Part shown: piece by piece, positions 56,866 to 64,000 of the stretch | Numbering within the stretch: the stretch's first letter is position 1 | Layout of the letters: the number at the start of each line of letters is the position of its first letter | Source of the DNA: Orobanche coerulescens | Lineage: Eukaryota > Streptophyta > Magnoliopsida > Lamiales > Orobanchaceae | NCBI GenBank assembly: GCA_033398695.1 | Contig: CM065802.1 | Location: 78,106,096 to 78,170,095 of the forward strand | Length of the DNA stretch: 64,000 bases | Reading direction: 5' to 3' | Position numbers and translations under genes: made by a program | Notes under the pieces: generated by a model | Database searches by the model: none | Told to the model about the DNA's origin: nothing | Seen by the model: the letters and a program-made list of their open reading frames with translations, nothing else

Positions 56866-57480
56866 TTAGTTGAGCTCGGATAATCGACAAATGCTGATGC
56901 TTCTCACATGTTTCTCAAATGTAGATTTTGGCAGAGACTTAGTGAACAAGTCTGCGATATTCTCATTGGAACTCACTTGTTTCACTTCGATATTCAGCAA
57001 TTTCTGATGCTGCTGATTATAAAAGAACTTCGGCGCGATATGCTTGGTATTGTCACCCTTAATGAAACCTAACTTCATCTGCTCAATACATGCCGCATTG
57101 TCCTCAAAGATGCAAGTAGGGGTTGCTGTAGTGGGATCTAATCCACACGTTCCTCGTATATGGTCTATGACTGACCGGAGCCAAATGCACTCCCTTACGG
57201 ATTCGTGCAATGCAATTATCTCTGCATGGTTCGAGAAAGTTGCAACCAGGGTCTGCTTGGTAGATCGCCAAGATATCGTCGTATTCCCAATGGTGAACAC
57301 ATAACCGGTTTGGGAACGTCCCTTATGCGGGTCAGAGAGATAACCGGCATCAGCAAATCCAACTAACGTGTTGTTAGGATTCTCTGCATAGGGGGTAAGC
57401 TTGCTCGCATTAGCACTTCTAGTATTCAAGCTACCATGCTTAGATGCAATATCAGAGGAAGATCGACGGTCGGTATGCAT
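56866..57480 (-). CDS. copia 3 RNase H
   Basis: An open frame of 204 codons: LVGFADAGYLSDPHKGRSQT, TISWRSTKQTLVATFSNHAE, CIFEDNAACIEQMKLGFIKG and ENIADLFTKSLPKSTFEKHV. It ends just before the 3' untranslated part. In the element it would be the C-terminus of the polyprotein, separated from RT by a small gap at 57481-57537 with stops. Confidence 0.86.
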   Translation of the reverse strand: MHTDRRSSSDIASKHGSLNTRSANASKLTPYAENPNNTLVGFADAGYLSDPHKGRSQTGYVFTIGNTTISWRSTKQTLVATFSNHAEIIALHESVRECIWLRSVIDHIRGTCGLDPTTATPTCIFEDNAACIEQMKLGFIKGDNTKHIAPKFFYNQQHQKLLNIEVKQVSSNENIADLFTKSLPKSTFEKHVRSISICRLSELN

Positions 57481-57537
57481 CGTCTTAACCTCAATAATTC
57501 CTTTCGGAATATCGCTCTCTCTTGCGTAGGGAAAGAA

Positions 57538-58728
57538 CTATCCAAGATCACTGGAGCCTTTTAAGTATCGAAAGATGTGTTTTACTCCATTCCAATGCCT
57601 TATCGTGGGAGCGGAGCTAAATCTCGCTAACAGATTCACAGAGAATGCGATGTCTAGACGAGTACATTGAGCCAGATACAACAACACACCGATTGCGCTA
57701 AGGTACGGTGTTTCTGCTCCAAGGACCTCTTCATCCTCCTCTTTGGGACGAAACGGATCCTTGTTTATTTCCAGACTTCGACCAACCTTGGGGGTAGCAA
57801 GAGGATGTGCCTTGTCCATGCTAAATCGCTTGAGCATTTTGTGGACATAGGCAGATTGATGAATGAGTATACCATCATCTCGATGTTCTACCTCTAAGCC
57901 CAAGAAGAATTGAGTCCTCCCCATGTCTTTCATCTCGAATTCGTATTTAAGGTAGCGGGCCGTCTCATTGACCTCATCTATGGTACCGATAACATTCATG
58001 TCATCTACATAGACGGCTACAATCACGAATCCTGTATCTGTTCTTTTCACGAAAATACATGGACAGATATCACTGTTCTCGTATCCCTTCCCAACCAAGT
58101 ATTCACGTAGGCGGTTGTACCACATCTTTCCGGATTGTTTCAACCCATACAGTGAACGTCGTAGTTTCACAGCATAAGCGCTCCATGGTTTAGAGCTACT
58201 TGATTTGGGCAACGAAATCCCTTCGGGAACTTTCATATAAATATCCATATCTAGATCCCCATAAAGATACACTGTAACCACATCCATAAGCTGCATATTC
58301 AGTTTTTCGGACACTACCAAATTGACTAAGTAGTGGAAAGTGATGATGTCCATAACGGGAGAATACGTCTCCTCGTAGTCAATGCCAGGGCGCTACGAGA
58401 AGCCTTGGGCAACTAGTCTCGCTTTGTAATGCATGACCTCATCCTTATCATTGCATTTACGAACAAAGACCCACTTATGTCCAACTGGTTTAATGCCCAC
58501 GGGTACTGGCTCGATACGGCCAAATACCTCACGTTTAGCCATTGAGTCTATTTCAGGCTGCATTGCATCTTTCCATTTCGGCCAATCGGCTCGTCGTTGA
58601 CATTCAGCAACCGAGCGAGGCTCAGCATCGTCGTCTTCAATAATTTCTTGAGCGACGGAGTAGGCAAAAGCATCATCGACTAGCATGGACGACCTGTCAA
58701 ATAGTACGTATTCACTCGTACATTGCAT
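57538..58728 (-). pseudogene. copia 3 reverse transcriptase
   Basis: 58728-58393 carries the RT start (RADWPKWKDAMQPEIDSMAK, VGHKWVFVRKCNDKDEVMHY). A stop follows LVAQGFS at about 58393, and 58353-57538 continues with DVVTVYLYGDLDMDIYMKVP, SLYGLKQSGKMWYNRL and VAVYVDDMNVIGT (the YVDD box). The palm is intact but cut off from the fingers. Confidence 0.87.
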
Positions 58729-58734
58729 CGAGAT

Positions 58735-59148
58735 TTATTTATTTTCTGACATCAACAAAGTTTCCGACGCATCCGTCGATTGTTCCATTGTTGATTCTAG
58801 GACATATCCATAGTCAGAGATAATCTCGTGTGATAGAGTCACTGTGTCGATGATGAGAGGATTTTGTGCCTCCATTCCTCTTCTCTTTCGAGGTTCGGTA
58901 TCCTTTCTATCCACTGGCCTCCCCCTCTTTCGAGCAGGGATAAGAGCAGCCGAAGCAGCCGTCCCACCACTAAGGTTGACGCCATGGGCATTATTTCTTT
59001 GGGAGGCTGAACCTTGCCCTATAACTAGGACTTCTAACCTTGCAGGAACATTCGCAGTGGGAATGGTAGATCTTGTCACTTTCGCAGTATCAGTAAAGTT
59101 GTCGGGCATCGAATCCGCAACTTTCTGAAGACTGAGAATACATTGCAC
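58735..59148 (-). pseudogene. copia 3 integrase-RT linker
   Basis: A 137-codon frame with a Lys/Arg-rich KRGRPVDRKDTEPRKRRG, typical of the variable region between copia integrase and RT. Low sequence conservation. Confidence 0.7.
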
Positions 59149-59235
59149 TTATAGCTTGGATTGAGCTGTGCGGGGATCTTGATGAGGCAAGGAGGGAGCA
59201 CACCAGACAATTTCCTGGCGTTCAACTGGAATCGT

Positions 59236-60714
59236 TTAATTCCCCTCTCCCCCTAACGACGGGAAGTTTGTCTCATCAAAGTGACAGTCTGCAAATCTTG
59301 CAGTAAATAGATCTCCTGTCAAAGGTTCCAAATAGCGGACAATTTTAGGCGATTCATAGCCAACGTATATACCCAATCGTCTTTGCGTACCCATTTTAGT
59401 ACGCTGTGGAGGCGTAATTGGCACATAGACTGCACAACCAAAAATGCGTAAGTGTGAAATATCTGGCTCATATCCAGTTACCAACTGGTACGCACTAAAC
59501 GGTTGATTGGCAGTGGGTCGAAAGCGAATAAGTATAGCCACATGCAAAATTGCATAACCCCAGGCAGAAATCGGCAAGTTGGTGCGCAATACCAATGCTC
59601 GGGCGATAAGTTGTAACTGCTTAATCATAGCCTCAGCAAGGCCATTCTGAGAATGAATATGGGGGACTGGATGTTCAACTTCAATACCAATCGACATGCA
59701 ATAGTCGTCAAAAGACTTTGACGTAAACTCACCAGCATTGTCCAATCTTAATGACGAGATTGGAAAGTCGGGGTGGTTAGCCCATAACTTGATGATTTGT
59801 ACTAGGAGTTTAGCAAATGCAGCATTTCTTGTGGATAGCAGAGCGACGTGTGACCATCGCGTCGATGCATCAACCAAAACCATAAAGTATCTGAATGGTC
59901 CGCACTCTGGTTGAATAGGTCCACAAATGTCCCCTTGATTTCTTTGTAAGAAGCGAATGTTTTGTGTTGAGTCTTTAGAAAAAGACGGAGAGGGTATCAA
60001 CTTTGCTAGTGAACAGGCTTTGCAAAAAGATTTATGTGCATTGGAAATTGCCACGGAAGCCTCGGGATTTACGAAAGATGCACCGTCAACCTTATCAGGG
60101 CGTGCGATCTTTAATCCCGGTGATATGGTATCAAGCTCACTCACATCAATGCCGATATTGAGTGGTGCTTCCAATTGTTTTCTGGACTTGAAAAACGGAT
60201 GACAATGTGAGTTTTTCAAAATGCGAATCATCATGTCGCGTCCAGTGTGACCGAGTCGGTCATGTCATAGTTGGTATGCTTCGGAATCACAAAGTTCGTG
60301 ACTCACAGCGTAGGATTCAATAACTCTTATTGTAGTCTGGTATAAACCACTACTTAGACTCATAAGTTTCTCGAGAACGCGCCGTCTTCCGCATTCTGCC
60401 AGAGTAACACACAAAAATTCTGTCCCATTCTCACAATGTGTATCAAGGTGATAACCGTTGGCACGGATGTCCCTAAAACTTAGCAAGGTTCGGTTTGCTC
60501 TTGGGGCATAAAGAGCATTTGTGATATTAATATGCGTACCATAGGTAGCAAGAAATGAGGAGGTCCCCTCCCTTGAATTACTTGGGAGGAACCAATCATT
60601 GTTGTCACTGAGGATATATATGGCACAATATCCTTAAATAATTGCCTATTCCGAAGAATAGTGTGGGTTGTTCCACTATCAGAAAAGCACTCAATTTCGC
60701 CATGAGATATCTAC
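59236..60714 (-). pseudogene. copia 3 protease and integrase
   Basis: The protease begins at about 60714 after an acceptor-like TTATTGTAG with ISHGEIECFSDSGTTHTILR; stops and shifts follow. 60486-60265 holds the pre-integrase lead (LLSFRDIRANGYHLDTHCEN). 60234-59236 is an open integrase: CKACSLAKL, FMVLVDASTRWSHVALL, LRLDNAGEF, HSQNGLAEAMIKQL and RLGIYVGYESPKIVRYLEPL. The D, D, E residues can be placed. A linker at 59148-58735 precedes the RT. Confidence 0.88.
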
Positions 60715-60729
60715 AATAAGACATGAAAC

Positions 60730-61551
60730 TCGATTAGTCTTGTGATGAAAGACATAGCAAAAACTCATTATCTTCGAGTTTGGGGAAATTCGACCAAGTT
60801 GGTTAGGATCAAAGTTAGCACAATCGCTGGAAATAATTTTCGTGTAGCTTGACCTTTGTTTACTAAAACAGCGATAACTTCTTCGTTAAGAAGGCTATGG
60901 ATGAACGGTCAGTTGTTCTGGAAACTAGACTTCCGTATCTTTTTGTTCATAAGTCGTGCACTTTCTGAATAATTAAACTCAGATCTCAGTGCTCGTTTCA
61001 AGTTGCTATTTTGGTATTTCCCTATTGTTGAGTGATAGAGCAAGGTTGAAGCCTTTTTCAAAGGCATTATTGTTGATACAATACTATGGCAATATGGCCA
61101 TAGGAGCGTTTAAACACTTCAAAATGCATCGGGGTGTTCGATTTATATCTTGACTAATGATCCTTTCGGTAACTCCAACTTGGTAGACTTGCAGAGAAAG
61201 TAGGAATGTCGGTACAGCTAAGGCTGTTTAAAAACAACTGATTCTGTTTGAACTTTCAAAGCATAAACAAATACCAAGGAGGATGCGCCTAGTCTTGATC
61301 AAAAGTTTTGATGAAATCCACCAATGTATCAAATTAACCAAGCAATTCATTACTGAGCAATTGTTTTGTGATAAACCAAACATACTTTCGAAGGGAAAAA
61401 TAAAATTTGTTTTTGCACAATCACAGCAATTAAAAGAATTTTATTTATCATGGCCAACTTTATTACATTCATAGAAAATCCAAAGTAGTTCTCGAAAACT
61501 AGAAACAAGACAAACATAACCAAAGCGTAAAACTAGTCAAACTACAATGAT
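60730..61551 (-). other. Non-coding spacer between copia 3 gag and pol
   Basis: About 820 bp without coding potential. Minus-strand AATAAAGTTGG and AATAAAATTC lie just after the gag stop (about 61470-61440), and an acceptor-like TTATTGTAG precedes pol (60723-60715). Looks like a UTR or intron between two ORFs. Confidence 0.55.
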
Positions 61552-62619
61552 CTAGTCAAAGTCGGCAACATCCATATGTTGGTCTTTGTCCGCAATGGTG
61601 AGAGGAGGGATCTCAATATGGTTAACCTCCATATTCTCATTATCTTCCTCCATGTAATTTGACTCTTGAGTCAAGTACTGTTTATAGTGCTTGTAGTAAG
61701 CTTGGATGTTCTTTGGCGCCTTGCAATTACGGTAAGTATGCTTCTTTGAGCCGCAAGTATAGCAATTCCGGCCTTCTTTTGGAGTGGTTCCAATCCCGGT
61801 GGCAGGAGGCGGTCCACGTGGTTGGGCTCCACTAGGAACCGGGGGCGAGCCACCTTGCCTCTTCCACACATTGGAACAACGACCTCATCTTTTCCCTTGC
61901 TTGCTCGAGTCATGCACCCGTGGTGCGTGCAAAAACTAAGTAGCGTTGCCTTTTCTATTTTGTCGTGGTGCCTTCATGTGGGTAGCCTGGTTCACTTCCG
62001 GAATCGTCTTCGTACCAGTTGGGCGCGCATTGCTATTGAGAATAATCTCATGGTGCCTTTCTTCTTTCGCGAGGTGGGAGATAAGGTCACTAAAATTTTT
62101 AATTCTCCCTTCCTCATAGGCAACGCGCAGCTGATGAGCAATCACACTTGATCCCACGGGAAACGTGTTAAGAGTCTTCTCGATCAAATCTTGATCAGAC
62201 TTCTTGACACCACAAAAACCAAGATCAGCGCGAAGATCGAGGATGGCTTGGTTATAGGCCTCCACATTCGCATAATCCAAAAACCGGATTTGCTCCCACA
62301 GAAGTTGCAATTCGGGGAAGCGCTGATAATGCACATTATTAAATCGTTGTTCGAGTGTATCCCATAGTTCTTTGGGGGTTTGTAAATTCATGTAACACTT
62401 TTTCAACAACGGATGTGTATGTCTACGCAAGTACATCACTGCATTAGCCTTGATTTCATCGCTCGGTTCTTAAGCAGTAGGCTCGTTAGAGGGAAAGATG
62501 GTGGTGGTAAATCTCTTACCGACGAATGCCAAGCGAACGTCTGAGACCCACCTATGGTACTCCTTACCAGCATGGTCAAGGATGTCGAACTCCGGATGAA
62601 CATCGGAGCTTTGTGCCAT
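61552..62619 (-). pseudogene. copia 3 gag, interrupted
   Basis: Starts at 62619 (MAQSSDVHPEFDILDHAGKE, a copia N-terminal domain). A stop at about 62470 precedes 62439-61936 with MYLRRHTHPLLKKCYMNLQT, LLWEQIRFLDYANVEAYNQA and FSDLISHLAKEERHHEIIL. Another break at about 61935 precedes 61913-61556 with the zinc knuckle CYTCGSKKHTYRNC. It ends DVADFD with its own stop, so gag and pol are separate ORFs. Confidence 0.86.
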
Positions 62620-62640
62620 CTACATGATATAGACAAGAGG

Positions 62641-63109
62641 AAGTTAGTCTAGTTGGATTTTTCGTGACAATGTAAACGGTCACAATCGATGCTTTTAAAA
62701 GCGTGTAACATAACCGTTACTCGATGTACTTCCCTTAATTGTTGTTTAGTAAAGTCGACAAAAAACGGCGATATCAAATCGCACCCAGATACGTGGTGTA
62801 TGCAACAACCACAAGTATCGACTTTCAATAATTCCGTGACTCCCCCAGGACCATCACACAGTTTTCTTCGACACGCAGAGATACCGACTTCTCTCGTGGT
62901 CTCATCCACCGCAAAGTAGAGTGGGAGATAAAGAACCCAATAACCCATGTCCCTAAAAGAAAAATTCCCAAAAAGGAGATAATTGAATAGGGACAAGTCA
63001 GATAATTACCTCGATTATAAAATTAGGCACGTGATATGGATGAATTTGTGGTGTGCTTCGATCTATCGGTTGGTACTCGATGCGATGACGTGAAACCGGG
63101 GGCGCAATT
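62641..63109. other. Unassigned DNA upstream of copia 3 gag
   Basis: A 115-codon open stretch exists on the minus strand (62996-62649) but matches nothing I know. An acceptor-like ATCATGTAG lies directly before the gag ATG, so this may be a spliced leader. No LTR features. Confidence 0.35.
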
Positions 63110-63470
63110 TTGGCGGCTTCCGAAAATAAGTTGATGTTCGGGTTTTGGTCTGAGGTTCTGAACCGGTTCGGACTTGGCTGGGCTGGAGCTGGCCGGTGGC
63201 GGTGGTGGTTAACGGCGGTCAGCGGCGGCGGTCCGACAGTGGTGGCTGGACTGGATCGGCGACGATGGGTGGCGGTGATGTTCCTGGGCCCAGAATCGGC
63301 GCGGCTTTCATTTGGGTGGATCGCGACGGCATTCGACGCGGCGGTGGTCAGTAGCGGCGGTGGTGGTGGTCCGGTGGTGGTGCTTGGCGGCTGGGCAGCG
63401 GCGGTGCTTGCGGTGCTGGGCGGCGGCGGTGGGCAGAGGCGGGGCTGGCGGTAAACCCGGCAATTTACCA
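63110..63470. repeat. GC-rich low-complexity tract (GGC/GGT triplets)
   Basis: Plus strand is rich in GGCGGTGG and GGCGGCGG. Both strands are open over more than 100 codons but give only Gly/Val/Ala or Pro/Thr/Ala-rich strings. I do not call a gene. Confidence 0.6.
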
Positions 63471-64000
63471 CACGACACGAAAACGAGACGAAAATTTAGT
63501 GTTTGGGTTTGCATTTTGAATACACGACACGAAAATACACGAACATGAAAGTACACGACCGATATTTAGTGTCGGTTTTGTGTTTACCCTTTGGGTACAC
63601 GACACGACACGAGGTACACGAAATAAATAAATAAATAAATATTAATAATATTTCATATTTAATTTAATAAAAATATATATTTTATGAATTCTGTTTATAC
63701 TAAGCTTTAAAATTTGAAAATATAATGTGAACTTTCATAAATTTTGTGTAAACATTCGTGTTTTCATTGCCACTCGTTTCATTTCTTCTACTAAAACCTG
63801 TAAAAATAATATTATAATATTAAAATTATTATTTCTTATAATATTTTAATATTTATTTTATATTATGTGCCTGACACGAAAACACGACACGAAACGACAC
63901 GAATTTGCGCGGTACACGACACGATATGACATGAATTCATTTAGTGTCGTGTATGGGTTTAGACTTTTGGTACACGAAACACGAACTTACACGACACGAA
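63460..64000. repeat. ACACGACACGAA-rich repeat with AT-rich centre
   Basis: Words ACACGACACGAA / ACACGACACGAC cluster at 63470-63620 and 63870-64000 around an AT-rich middle. Both flanks also share TTTAGTGTCG and a TTTGGGTACACGA / TTTGGTACACGA segment. Probably the end of a dispersed element that continues off the window. Confidence 0.6.

Larger units (their letters stand above)
56379..62640 (-). mobile_element. Ty1/copia retrotransposon (copia 3), 3' LTR present, 5' LTR not found
   Basis: Minus-strand element with gag (62619-61556), protease/integrase (about 60714-59236), RT (58728-57538) and RNase H (57480-56866). The 3' LTR is 56379-56659, preceded by the polypurine tract CACAGGGGGAG on the minus strand. 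No matching LTR or initiator-tRNA primer site appears between 62640 and 64000, so the 5' end is truncated or beyond the window. The integrase region is close to a copia group widespread in plants (DICGPIQPECGPFRYFMV). Several stops and frameshifts. Confidence 0.88.

Noticed and set aside
62649..62996. 115-codon minus-strand frame with several Cys and His residues
   Set aside because: No recognisable family and no splice or promoter context of its own; the Cys/His spacing fits no zinc-finger pattern I know.
63110..63556. Open frames of more than 100 codons on both strands in GC-rich DNA
   Set aside because: They encode only triplet-repeat strings (Gly/Val/Ala or Pro/Thr/Ala) with no domain; low complexity explains them.

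Overview
The window is repeat-rich nuclear DNA from a flowering plant, probably a eudicot. The evidence is plant alpha-SNAP exons with canonical splice sites, plant-type Ty1/copia and Ty3/gypsy elements, an RTE-type LINE and a hAT transposase of the TTF/DUF4371 type. There are no rRNA, tRNA or CRISPR features that I can support. Almost everything above 12 kb is transposon.

Left part (1-12.9 kb). On the minus strand, exons 1-3 of an alpha-SNAP gene lie at 1291-209, and the rest runs off the left edge. Upstream of it are the C-terminal half of a hAT transposase (1914-3980) and then an orphan block of alpha-SNAP exons 5-8 (11010-4637). These four exons have intact splice junctions and reading frame, but exons 1-4 and the last exon are missing. 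An RTE LINE with a perfect 19-bp target duplication sits in one intron of the block, and a 1.5-kb terminal-inverted-repeat element sits in another. The block is bounded by two copies of the same 248-bp piece of hAT transposase (3733-3980 and 12858-13105). A 154-bp perfect palindrome lies at 12603-12756. The layout suggests a tandem duplication followed by an internal deletion.

Central part (12.9-54.6 kb) is a nest built into one minus-strand hAT transposase gene, whose pieces can be read in order at 54508-54291, about 30571-30435, 20440-20322 and 13495-12858. Three retroelements interrupt it. The first is an Athila/Tat-like gypsy remnant (about 30.6-34.36 and 53.24-54.29 kb). It holds a gag-only gypsy element (34359-53234), which in turn holds a Tekay/Del-like chromovirus (41433-51089, plus strand). 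The second is an old copia (20441-30434, plus strand) that lacks an integrase core and itself carries a gypsy solo LTR (24501-26519) and a hAT-like insert. The third is a younger copia (13496-20321, minus strand). Most boundaries are set by LTR pairs, primer binding sites and target duplications.

Right part (54.6-64 kb). An AT-rich stretch with a degenerate minisatellite is followed by a minus-strand copia (about 56.38-62.64 kb) with a 281-bp 3' LTR but no visible 5' LTR. The end is GC-rich low-complexity DNA and an ACACGACACGAA-rich repeat.

The most interesting signal is regulatory. Three different gypsy LTR families here each carry arrays of a 12-bp palindrome (TAGCGTGCGCTA type, or TTACGTACGTTA in the solo LTR). 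The copies are spaced about 21-24 bp apart in groups of two and four, and lie just upstream of a TATA-like box. I did not expect this arrangement and cannot attribute it to a known factor.
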